Shown here piece by piece: positions 1-7,172 of a stretch of DNA of 64,000 bases. The notes under the pieces were generated by a model, which worked only from the letters and a program-made list of their open reading frames with translations, was not told the origin of the DNA and did not search any database. A program made the position numbers and the translations under genes. Source of the stretch: Geminisphaera colitermitum TAV2 (GTDB lineage Bacteria; Verrucomicrobiota; Verrucomicrobiia; Opitutales; Opitutaceae); assembly GCF_000171235.2 (NCBI RefSeq), contig NZ_ABEA03000091.1, positions 57,075 to 121,074 on the forward strand, given 5' to 3'. Position 1 is the first letter of the stretch. Every line of letters begins with the position of its first letter.

Positions 1-66
1 CTCAACGGTCAGAGCAGGGGACTCATAATCCCTTGGTTGCGGGTTCGAATCCCGCAGGGCCCACCA
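1..66 (+). tRNA. tRNA-Met (CAT anticodon), 5' end outside window
   Basis: The 3' part of a tRNA. The anticodon loop CTCATAA has anticodon CAT at 24-26, the T arm GCGGG-TTCGAAT-CCCGC is at 39-55, the 3' acceptor strand AGGGCCC at 56-62, discriminator A at 63 and an encoded CCA at 64-66. The 5' acceptor strand lies before the window. CAT could also belong to tRNA-Ile2 (lysidine-modified) or initiator tRNA; the missing acceptor and D stem prevent a firm choice. Confidence 0.9.
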
Positions 67-99
67 TCTTGATAGTCAATGAATTAACCAATATTTTCT

Positions 100-353
100 G
101 GTTCTTCGACATTTTCAGTGGTTCGACATGGAGTGCGGCGATTCATCGCCGCTTTAGACGGGTCGTTTTAACGGCCCGCCCTCCCGCCTTTCGCCCTGCT
201 TCCTCCCGCTTCCGGTGCGTTCTTTGCAAGACGGTAGAGTGGGTGCAAGAGGGGAAGGCGAGGCGACGTGATTAATCACGTCGTCCAAAGCGGCGATGAA
301 TCGCCGCACTCCATAGCGCAATCCTGTCTTCCCACTGAAAACGTCGAAGAACC
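100..353. mobile_element. MITE family B, copy 1 (22-bp TIRs, 8-bp target duplication)
   Basis: A 254-bp non-coding element bounded by inverted repeats starting GGTTCTTCGACATTTTCA (100-121 and 332-353, one mismatch). It is flanked by a perfect direct repeat TATTTTCT at 92-99 and 354-361, the footprint of a transposition event. Inside are nested palindromes such as GCGGCGATTCATCGCCGC and CGTGATTAATCACG. It codes for nothing, so it must be moved in trans. The GGTTCnTC-type ends and 8-bp duplication resemble ISL3-family elements; that link is inference. A second full copy is at 57831-58071. Confidence 0.85.
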
Positions 354-606
354 TATTTTCTCTTCGATTTTTGAGGGCATATTTTTTTGACTGTCCCGTT
401 ACTGTCCCGTTTTTTGAACACTGTTCCGGTAGCCTTCCTTTATCCGTGGCATGAGAGGAATTCTTGCCTGCTTGGATGAGAATGCGGAGGGATTGGTCGT
501 TTCTTACCTTGAGTCCGAGATCGCAAAGAAAAAATCGAAATGTGCTCCCTCACCACCTCTCTCTGGGACTAAACAGTTTCTTCGGCCGCCGCGCAGTCGC
601 TCTATG
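354..606. other. intergenic stretch, no supported gene
   Basis: Between the MITE and the Cys/Met enzyme. A short direct repeat ACTGTCCCGTT occurs twice near 391-412. Short open frames here have no recognisable motif and overlap the opposite gene, so none is called. Confidence 0.4.
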
Positions 607-2172
607 TCACGCGAGCGCCTCGGCCAGCGCGTCAACGAGTTCGTCCGCCGGTTCGCAGCCGATGCAGAGACGGAACAATCCCACGGGAATGCCGGCGGCG
701 GCGAGCTGCGCGCGACCTGATTCGGAGGTCACGAGGTCGTAGTGCGCGAGGTAGATGAACGGCGAGATGAGCGTCGTCTTCATGCCAAAGCTCGGCCCCT
801 TGGCGAAGCGCACACGGTCGTAAAACTGTTCGAGCGGGATGTGCGGCTTGAGCGTGAAACTGACCATGCCCCCGACCGACTGCGGCGTGCGCGCGATGGC
901 GGCGTAATGGGCGCCGGAATCCCCCCCCCCCCCCCCCTGCCGGACGCCGGATTCCATCTCGTATTGTCCTGTCCAATACACGCGATCCACCGCCGGGTGT
1001 GTTTTAAGAAATTCGACGATACGCGGTGCGGTCCGGTTGATCTGCGCGATCACCTCCGGCGTGTCGCCAATCTGCGCGGCGAGGCGGGCGATGTCGCGCG
1101 GATACACCGGCTCCAGCGTCTCTGGCAGCGCGTCACGAAACGCCGCCGCGTGCGGATGCCCGGCGTTCACAACGACCGCTCCCATCAACACGTCGCCCTC
1201 GCTCGCGGTGTATTTGGTGAGGGATTGCACAACGACATCCGCGTGCGGGAGCACGTTGAGGTTGAGCGGAGACACGACGCTGGTGTCGAGGACGAGGAGC
1301 GCGCCATGCTCGCGGCAAAGCGCGGCGAGGGCAGACACGTCGGGCGTCTGCACAAGCGGGTTGGTCGGCACTTCGGCAAAGACGCCGGCAATGGCGGCGC
1401 CTTCGCGGGCAAAGAGTTCACGGAGCGCGACGAGGTTGGCGGCGTCGTGGATCGTGATGTGTTCGCCGGGCGCGGCGGTGTGGTGTTTTTCGAGCAGCGC
1501 GATGGTGTCGAGGTAGAGCCAGCCGAGTTGCACCCACTTGCGCCGGGCGGGGTTGCGGGCGCGCTGGAGTCGTGTGGCAACGGTCAGCGTGGCGTGGATG
1601 GCATTCATACCGCTGGGAGCAATAAAAACGTCGTCCGGTTCACCGCCGTAATAACCGGCCAGCGTGTTGATCACATGCCGCTCCGCGCCCGGGCCGGTGA
1701 TAACCGCCTCGGGTTCGATGGCGGGCAGCACACCCTCGCGGACCAGATAGTCCTCGGCAGCGCGCGAAGAGAGGAAGGTGCCGGTGTTTTGTAAAAATGT
1801 CTTGGCGCGGCGGCTCAACTCTGGCTCGCGGTCGCGCGGCACAAGCACGCCCGGCAGAGGCGCGTCGGAGAGGAGCGTGGCTCGCGGATCAGCGAGGTGG
1901 TCAATTAACGCGGTGGCGGCGCAAAGCGAAGTGGCGAGCCAGACATCATGCGTGGTGTCTCCGCGTTGCGCCATCAGGTGCGCGGCGGCGCGGCGAATGA
2001 GCGGGTGAACGACAAAGCGCGGGTAGCCGGAGGTCATGCGCGCCACGACGTCGGAGTGTTTTTCCTCGTAACCGATGACCGCGCGCATCGTGGGCAGGCT
2101 GCAAGAGACGCCGTGGAGGCGGTCGGGAATGCGCTGGCCCAGTGGCAGGTGCGTGAGAGTCGTCGTTGGCAT
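607..2172 (-). CDS. Cys/Met metabolism PLP-dependent enzyme (cystathionine gamma-synthase-like)
   Basis: A 521-residue member of the cystathionine gamma-synthase / methionine gamma-lyase family (fold type I PLP enzymes), expected to act in trans-sulfuration or methionine metabolism. The Schiff-base lysine lies in SLTKYTASEGD near residue 320, preceded by a substrate/cofactor segment with VLDTS. The N-terminal ~120 residues extend beyond the usual ~400-residue family length, as in long fungal and verrucomicrobial homologues. A run of 17 C on the plus strand (921-937) is read as GGGGG near residues 412-417, so any one-base slip would break the frame. It stands alone, convergent with nothing. 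The exact reaction cannot be told from sequence. Confidence 0.82.
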   Translation of the reverse strand: MPTTTLTHLPLGQRIPDRLHGVSCSLPTMRAVIGYEEKHSDVVARMTSGYPRFVVHPLIRRAAAHLMAQRGDTTHDVWLATSLCAATALIDHLADPRATLLSDAPLPGVLVPRDREPELSRRAKTFLQNTGTFLSSRAAEDYLVREGVLPAIEPEAVITGPGAERHVINTLAGYYGGEPDDVFIAPSGMNAIHATLTVATRLQRARNPARRKWVQLGWLYLDTIALLEKHHTAAPGEHITIHDAANLVALRELFAREGAAIAGVFAEVPTNPLVQTPDVSALAALCREHGALLVLDTSVVSPLNLNVLPHADVVVQSLTKYTASEGDVLMGAVVVNAGHPHAAAFRDALPETLEPVYPRDIARLAAQIGDTPEVIAQINRTAPRIVEFLKTHPAVDRVYWTGQYEMESGVRQGGGGGDSGAHYAAIARTPQSVGGMVSFTLKPHIPLEQFYDRVRFAKGPSFGMKTTLISPFIYLAHYDLVTSESGRAQLAAAGIPVGLFRLCIGCEPADELVDALAEALA

Positions 2173-2248
2173 GGCGTGGTGTTGCGGAAAAAGGGAGCGA
2201 TTTTGCCGGGGCGCGGCGCGGCTGGCAACTGCGCGATTCTTGGAGTGC

Positions 2249-2378
2249 GGTGATTAATCACCGCTTTGGACGACGCGATTTATCGCGTCGCCCTGCGGCG
2301 GCGGGGGGAGGAGGGGCGGAACAGGGGCGGACCGTTAAAACGGCCCGTCAAAGCGGCGATGAATCGCCGCACTCCATA
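2249..2378. repeat. core of MITE family B without its terminal repeats
   Basis: Contains the same nested hairpins as the family B element (GGAGTGCGGTGATTAATCACCGC at the left in part, GCGGCGATGAATCGCCGC at the right), but no GGTTCTTCGACA ends and no visible target duplication. It also holds a G-rich run near 2297-2310. It lies just upstream of the exonuclease gene. Confidence 0.6.
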
Positions 2379-2467
2379 CTTAACAGCACATTGGGACGCA
2401 TCCTGTCCGGCCTCCAAGCAACGTTGAAACTTGAAACCGCCCCGCCGTCCCGTGAGTTTGCGCCGCG

Positions 2468-3247
2468 ATGAAACTTGTTTCCTGGAACGTCAACGGCGTG
2501 CGCGCCGTCCTGCAAAAAGGCCTGCTCGACTACATTGCCGCTTCCGGCGCCGACGCGATTTGTTTGCAGGAAACGAAGTGCCAGCCCGGTGACGTGCAGC
2601 ATGTGGAGTGGCCCGCCGGGTACACCGCGCACTGGAACGCCGCGCAGAAGAGAGGTTACAGTGGCACCGCGATTTTCACGCGCATGGGCGCGGGAAGTTC
2701 TCCGGCCCTGACTCCGCTGGCCGTGACCGCCGGCATCGGACGCGACGAACATGACACCGAAGGGCGCGTGCTGACGGCGGAGTTCCCGGATTTTTATCTG
2801 GTCAATGCCTACGTGCCCAACGCCCAGCCCGAACTCGCGCGCCTGCCGTATCGCCAGCGCTGGGACGCTGATTTTCTCGCCTACCTGCGCGGACTCGAAA
2901 CGCGCAAGCCGGTCGTCATGTGCGGCGACCTTAACGTCGCGCACGAGGAGATCGACCTGGCGCGCCCGAAGGAAAACGTGGGCAATCCCGGTTTCAGCAA
3001 CGAGGAGCGCGCCGGGTTCCGCGAGTTCCTGCGTGCTGGTTTTTTGGATACATTTCGAGAATTCGAAAAAGGCCCCGGCCATTACTCATGGTGGAGCTAC
3101 CGCGCCGGCGCGCGCGGCAAAAACGTCGGGTGGCGCATCGACTATTTCCTCGCCTCCGCCTCGCTGCGCCCGCGCCTGAAGCGCGCCTGGATCGAGCCAG
3201 CCGTCATGGGCAGCGACCACTGCCCGATAGGACTGGAACTGGCCTGA
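2468..3247 (+). CDS. xth: exodeoxyribonuclease III / AP endonuclease
   Basis: A 259-residue EEP-fold nuclease that cuts DNA at abasic sites and trims 3' ends in base-excision repair. Family motifs are all present: WNVNGVRA at the N-terminus, LQETK with the metal-binding Glu, YVPNAQPE, CGDLNVAHEEIDL, and the C-terminal GWRIDYFLAS and GSDHCPIGLEL with the catalytic Asp-His pair. Length is normal for the family. The start is the first ATG and matches the usual MKLVSWNVNG opening. It is followed by a 19-base C run at 3253-3271 and then the operator of the next gene. Confidence 0.95.
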   Translation: MKLVSWNVNGVRAVLQKGLLDYIAASGADAICLQETKCQPGDVQHVEWPAGYTAHWNAAQKRGYSGTAIFTRMGAGSSPALTPLAVTAGIGRDEHDTEGRVLTAEFPDFYLVNAYVPNAQPELARLPYRQRWDADFLAYLRGLETRKPVVMCGDLNVAHEEIDLARPKENVGNPGFSNEERAGFREFLRAGFLDTFREFEKGPGHYSWWSYRAGARGKNVGWRIDYFLASASLRPRLKRAWIEPAVMGSDHCPIGLELA

Positions 3248-3284
3248 CGCCTCCCCCCCCCCCCCCCCCCCTCGCCGAACTTTC

Positions 3285-3300
3285 ACTCTATCATTAGAGT
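3285..3300. promoter_or_regulatory. predicted LacI-type operator (ACTCTA-TCAT-TAGAGT)
   Basis: A perfect 6-bp inverted repeat with a 4-bp centre, 48 bp before the esterase start codon. The same palindrome recurs at 4885-4900 and 7046-7061. A further weakly similar segment (TTTTGnCnCTGCG) follows both this copy and the one at 4885, suggesting a shared leader. Confidence 0.75.
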
Positions 3301-3347
3301 TCGCCTGTTTTTGCCTCTGCGGGAGAGAGACACTTCGTTTCCCTCCT

Positions 3348-4664
3348 ATGAAATCCCGCATCCGCGCCCTCCTGTTGCTCCCGCTATTCTTCACCCTCAG
3401 TGCCGTCCTTGGCTTTGCAGGCGACCTGCTGCTCCTCGGCAAAAACGACAAACCAACGCCATTTTATGCACCCGGCGAGAAAATGACCTTTGAAATCCGT
3501 CTCCAACAAGACGGCAAACCCGTCACCGGGACACGCCTCTCGTGGACACGCACCGGCGATGACGGACTCACCGAAAAAGGCGAAGCCCTCTCCACCGCTG
3601 AACCGCTCGTCATCACCACCTCGACCGATAAGCCCGGCTTCGTCCGCATCCTCGTCAAGGCCCTTGATGCCGACGGCAAAATCATCCTCAACGGCAACGA
3701 CAAAAAAAAGAAAGTCGCCTTCGACGGCGGCGCCGGCGTGCAGCCGGAAAAACTGACGAGCATACCCGAACCCGCCGACTTCGACGCCTGGTGGGCGAAA
3801 CAAAAAGCCAAACTCGCCAAAATCCCCCTCACGGTTCTCGAACAAAAGCCGCTTCCCGAAACCCATCCCAACGTTGAAACCTTCGACATCAAAGTCGCCT
3901 GCACCGGTCCCATCCTTGCCGGCGACTCCGCCCCCAAGCCCGTCTCGGGCTATTTCAGCAAAACGAAAAATGCCGCGCCCAAGTCCGCCGCCGCTTTCGT
4001 CAAATTTCACGGATACGGCAAACGCTCCGCCATCCGCCGCGACGAGGACGCCAACGATCCCGCCAATCCCAAACTCGTCCTCGATATCAATGCCCACGGC
4101 ATCGAGAACGGACAACCCGCTGAATTCTACGCCAACTTGAGCGAGACCACGCTCAAGAATTATGCTTTCAACAAGCAGGAAAACGCCACTCCTGAGACCG
4201 CCTACTTTTATGGCATCGCCCTTCGAGCCCTGCGCGCGCTTGAGTTCATCAAATCGCAACCCGAGTGGGACGGCAAAAACCTCACCGTCACCGGCGGAAG
4301 TCAGGGCGGATTTCAGGCCCTCCTCGTCGCCGGGCTCGATCCCGACGTCACCCGTTGCACCGCCGGCAAACCTTGGGTTTGCGACCTCGGCGGCATAACG
4401 ATCAACCGGCTCAAAGGCTGGCGTCCCGACTACACGCGCGCGCTCGACTACTTCGACCCGGTCAACCACGCCAAACGTATCCGCGCCGACACCTATATTA
4501 CCTCCGGTCTTGGCGATTACGTTTGCCCGCCCTCCGGCGTCACCGTGCTCTATAACAACATTCCGGATACAACCTCCAAGCGCATCGAATACATCCAAGG
4601 CGCCACCCACCGGCGATATCCCTCCTCGCTCAATCCGGTGAAGTTTGTAGTTAAAAACAAATGA
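3348..4664 (+). CDS. acetylxylan esterase / cephalosporin-C deacetylase family protein
   Basis: A 438-residue secreted alpha/beta-hydrolase. A signal peptide (MKSRIRALLLLPLFF...GFA) is followed by an Ig-like N-terminal region (about 25-130), then the AXE1-type segment PEPADFDAWWAKQKAKL and the nucleophile elbow GGSQGG (serine near residue 316). Late Asp (GLGDYVCPP) and His (GATHRRYP) complete a plausible triad. It should remove O-acetyl groups from xylan or xylo-oligosaccharides. The upstream operator links it to the LacI regulator at 5944-7038, whose neighbours are GH115- and GH39-like enzymes, fitting acetylated glucuronoxylan breakdown. A 10-base C run follows the stop. Confidence 0.85.
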   Translation: MKSRIRALLLLPLFFTLSAVLGFAGDLLLLGKNDKPTPFYAPGEKMTFEIRLQQDGKPVTGTRLSWTRTGDDGLTEKGEALSTAEPLVITTSTDKPGFVRILVKALDADGKIILNGNDKKKKVAFDGGAGVQPEKLTSIPEPADFDAWWAKQKAKLAKIPLTVLEQKPLPETHPNVETFDIKVACTGPILAGDSAPKPVSGYFSKTKNAAPKSAAAFVKFHGYGKRSAIRRDEDANDPANPKLVLDINAHGIENGQPAEFYANLSETTLKNYAFNKQENATPETAYFYGIALRALRALEFIKSQPEWDGKNLTVTGGSQGGFQALLVAGLDPDVTRCTAGKPWVCDLGGITINRLKGWRPDYTRALDYFDPVNHAKRIRADTYITSGLGDYVCPPSGVTVLYNNIPDTTSKRIEYIQGATHRRYPSSLNPVKFVVKNK

Positions 4665-4741
4665 CATTCGCCCCCCCCCCTCCTTCGCCGCCAGCAATCA
4701 CCGCGGCATCGGCACGGGCGCGCCGCTGTAACCATCACCTA

Positions 4742-4869
4742 CCTGGTAGGGAGGCCTCTCCGAGGCCTCCGCCGTGCGTAGTGTGAGAATGCGAAACTCG
4801 TAGGTGATTGGAGCGTGGTTTCGGAGGCCTCGGAGAGGCCTCCCTACCGTTACGACAACGGCTACAATC
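4742..4869. repeat. REP-like doublet, family A
   Basis: Two facing hairpin arms, GGTAGGGAGGCCTCTCCGAG and its inverse, separated by about 70 bp. The outer ends read TGTAGCC / GGCTACA in longer copies. Other copies lie at 11780-11942, 16284-16402 (variant), 20086-20201, 44752-44960, 48308-48342 (one arm) and 62660-62818. All are intergenic. Confidence 0.85.
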
Positions 4870-4884
4870 GGTGGCCATAAGGTT

Positions 4885-4900
4885 ACTCTACCATTAGAGT
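4885..4900. promoter_or_regulatory. predicted LacI-type operator (ACTCTA-CCAT-TAGAGT)
   Basis: Second copy of the palindrome also seen at 3285 and 7046, 75 bp before the chosen start of the prepilin-like gene. Confidence 0.75.
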
Positions 4901-4974
4901 ATCCATGCTTTTGACCCTGCGAGGGGGGATGCCTACTGGTGTCATTCAGTATTACGCCCACCTCTTTCCCCTTC

Positions 4975-5736
4975 ATGAAAACTGCTTTCTCATCAGACTC
5001 ATCCCGCGTTCGCGAGCATTCAGGTTTCACGCTGATCGAACTGCTGACCGTCATCGCTATCATCGGCATTTTGGCGGCAATCATCATCCCCACCGTTGGT
5101 CGCGTGCGGGAGTCCGCGCGCGCCGCGCAATGTCTTTCCAATCTCCGCCAGATAGGCATGGCCATCACCGCCTGCGCCTACGACGAGAAAATGCGTTACC
5201 CGTTCGGATTGGACAACAGGAACAACGCGGACATCCGCTGGCACAATTTCATCTACGCCTATCTCGCCATTCCCAAAGGCTCCTCCGACAAAACCCGCTC
5301 AATCCCGCTGCTCTTTTGCCAACAGGAAAAAACCAAGGCGGTCGACACCGGCAAAGGTTCCAACTATATTGCCAATCCGCACCTCATGCCCGAGCAAAAG
5401 AATGACAACCCCAGCGCGCGCCGTCCGATGTCCGCCGTGCAACGTCCCAGCCAGGTCATTCTCGTGGCGGACGGAGCGGTCAGCCAAATCACGTCAATGC
5501 TCGGCCGTACACGTTGGGGATTCACCAAGCAAGAGGGCTGGGACAAGGAAGGCGCGGAAAAAGCCGAAACCATTTCCCCCAACACGGAAAAAAACGGCGA
5601 CCCCACCGACAACGACTTCAACTACCGTCTCAGTTGGCGGCACAACGGCAAGACGCAGGCCGTCTTTGCCGACGGCCACGCCGCCGCCCTCGCCGAAGGC
5701 CAACTGCGTTACAAACACTTCCGCACCGACTACTGA
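4975..5736 (+). CDS. prepilin-like protein with N-methylation domain and H-X9-DG C-terminus
   Basis: A 253-residue protein of the type II pseudopilin-like class abundant in Planctomycetes and Verrucomicrobia. The prepilin peptidase site is [20 protein letters not shown], cleaved after the glycine, and the hydrophobic helix follows. The C-terminal hallmark H-X9-DG is seen in [15 protein letters not shown]. The start at 4975 (MKTAFSS) is preferred to the upstream in-frame codon because it leaves a normal-length leader. The protein is probably exported or envelope-bound; its role is unknown. The shared operator with the esterase suggests it is made together with xylan-use genes. A similar gene sits beside another LacI regulator at 53899. 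Confidence 0.85.
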   Translation: MKTAFSSDSSRVREHSGFTLIELLTVIAIIGILAAIIIPTVGRVRESARAAQCLSNLRQIGMAITACAYDEKMRYPFGLDNRNNADIRWHNFIYAYLAIPKGSSDKTRSIPLLFCQQEKTKAVDTGKGSNYIANPHLMPEQKNDNPSARRPMSAVQRPSQVILVADGAVSQITSMLGRTRWGFTKQEGWDKEGAEKAETISPNTEKNGDPTDNDFNYRLSWRHNGKTQAVFADGHAAALAEGQLRYKHFRTDY

Positions 5737-5751
5737 GTGCGGGGAGTAACA

Positions 5752-5874
5752 GTGGCGCGGGCGTCCCGCCTGCCGTAGGGGCGTCGCTTGCGACGCCCGC
5801 GTCTGCCGGACGGAGCACACTTGCAAATTCGCGGGCTTCGCAAGCGAAGCCCCTACGTATGGCGCGGACCTCCC
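5752..5874. repeat. palindromic repeat, family C
   Basis: Consists of GTGGCGCGGGCGTCCCGCC-like and GTAGGGGCGTCGCTTGCGAC-type hairpins. An inverted related copy is at 62826-62977 and short pieces occur at 22159-22193 and 16528-16552. It is followed by a C-rich tract (5922-5931) before the lacI stop. Confidence 0.75.
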
Positions 5875-5943
5875 GCCCGCTAACGACGCACAACGTCCTC
5901 TCCTCTCCCCTCCCCTCCCCTCCCCCCCCCCGTCGCGTTCCCC

Positions 5944-7038
5944 TCACCGTCGTTCCGGCAGCGTCGTCCCCTCATGCCAGACCGGGCCGACGAGCATCAT
6001 GCGCGGCGTCTCCGGCAAACCCAGCTTGTTGCGGTAAAGATTGTTCACCAGATGATCGACGGTGATCCTCGCCCGCTCCTCCACGTTCGTATAAATGCCC
6101 GTGTTCGTGCCGTCATGCGTGTGCAAATTCACCTCCACGAGGCCCACATCCCGCGGTATTGACACCCCCAACTCCTTCAGGACCGGCAGACAATGCTGCA
6201 ACGTCAGACCGTTCGACATCAGCATATCGGGCTTCCAGCGAACGAACCACCTGCCAAACGCCTCCGCCAGCCTGTCCTCCTCTGCGATCAACGGCGGCAC
6301 CCGTTGCAATCCGCGCATGTAATCGCACGTCGCCAGAAAGCCCCCCCACCAGCGCTGCTGGGGTCTTTCAAACGTGCTCTTCATCAGGAAAAATCCCGGA
6401 CGCCGATAACCCCGCGCCGCCAGCTTCTGCACCGCCAGTTGTGATCCGGCGAAATGATCCGAGTCCACCCGGTCAATCGCCGGATTGGTGACACTCGAAC
6501 TCAAAGTCACCGCCGCGAAGTGCTCCCAGTTCAAATCGATGATTCTGCCGTCGGCGGAAGCGTGCTGGGGGGGCGGGAAAAACAGCCCGCGAATGTTGCG
6601 CGCATGCAACGCCCGCTCCAACCGCGTCGCGGCAGCAGCGCCACTGCCTCCATAGTCCGCGATCTCAAACGGCTCCAGTTTGAAACCCAACGCCTCCGCC
6701 TGCTCCGCGCCCGCCTTGAACATGCGGAGGACGTAAGGATTGTCGCGCAACTCCCGCCACTCCCCCCCCGCCTCCGACCGCGTGATGAACGCCAGAGTCC
6801 CCTGAAATCGCGCCGGATGCGCCTCCCGCCGCCGCTGCACAAACGCCACCACCAGAGGATTTGTCTGGTAGCCCATGCGTCGCGCCAGCGCCTGGATGCG
6901 TGCGCGTGTGGCCGGGGGCAGTTGCGGACTGTTGCGCAACGCGAGCGACACCGTGGTCACATGCACCTTCGCCTCGCGCGCCACGTCGCGCATCGTCACC
7001 GCGCCGCCTTTGGAACCTTTGCCTGCGTCCGGATTCAT
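5944..7038 (-). CDS. LacI-family transcriptional regulator
   Basis: A 364-residue regulator. The N-terminal HTH reads TMRDVAREAKVHVTTVSLAL with the hinge-side RIQALARRMGYQTNPLV, followed by a periplasmic-binding-protein-like sugar domain (LFFPPPQH, VDSDHFAGSQLAVQKL, GLVEVNLHTHDG). The start at 7038 (MNPDAGKG) is chosen because a longer reading to 7122 would place the 16-bp palindrome 7046-7061 inside the gene. With this start the palindrome sits 8 bp upstream, as expected for autoregulation. Neighbours are xylan-type esterase, GH115 and GH39 genes, so the effector is predicted to be a (glucurono)xylo-oligosaccharide or its product; that is inference. Confidence 0.88.
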   Translation of the reverse strand: MNPDAGKGSKGGAVTMRDVAREAKVHVTTVSLALRNSPQLPPATRARIQALARRMGYQTNPLVVAFVQRRREAHPARFQGTLAFITRSEAGGEWRELRDNPYVLRMFKAGAEQAEALGFKLEPFEIADYGGSGAAAATRLERALHARNIRGLFFPPPQHASADGRIIDLNWEHFAAVTLSSSVTNPAIDRVDSDHFAGSQLAVQKLAARGYRRPGFFLMKSTFERPQQRWWGGFLATCDYMRGLQRVPPLIAEEDRLAEAFGRWFVRWKPDMLMSNGLTLQHCLPVLKELGVSIPRDVGLVEVNLHTHDGTNTGIYTNVEERARITVDHLVNNLYRNKLGLPETPRMMLVGPVWHEGTTLPERR

Positions 7039-7045
7039 ACCGGCA

Positions 7046-7061
7046 ACTCTACTATTAGAGT
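7046..7061. promoter_or_regulatory. predicted LacI-type operator (ACTCTA-CTAT-TAGAGT)
   Basis: Third copy of the palindrome, between the divergent lacI and GH115-like genes. It could control both directions. Confidence 0.78.
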
Positions 7062-7172
7062 GATGCAGTTGTCGATCATCAACGCCACCTCCGGCAAAAC
7101 TGTTGCCCGTTCGTTTCCGCATCTACCCACCGCACGCCACCCATCCCCCCCTCCTCTTTGCCGACCAATTCC

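Noticed and set aside
33..275. Plus-strand frame starting in the tRNA
   Set aside because: It reads through a tRNA and a MITE with palindromes; no protein features.
451..742. Two short plus-strand frames before the Cys/Met enzyme
   Set aside because: They overlap the 3' end of the opposite gene and have no motif or start signal.
742..1794. Long plus-strand open frame opposite the Cys/Met enzyme
   Set aside because: High GC leaves long antisense frames; the opposite strand has clear family motifs.
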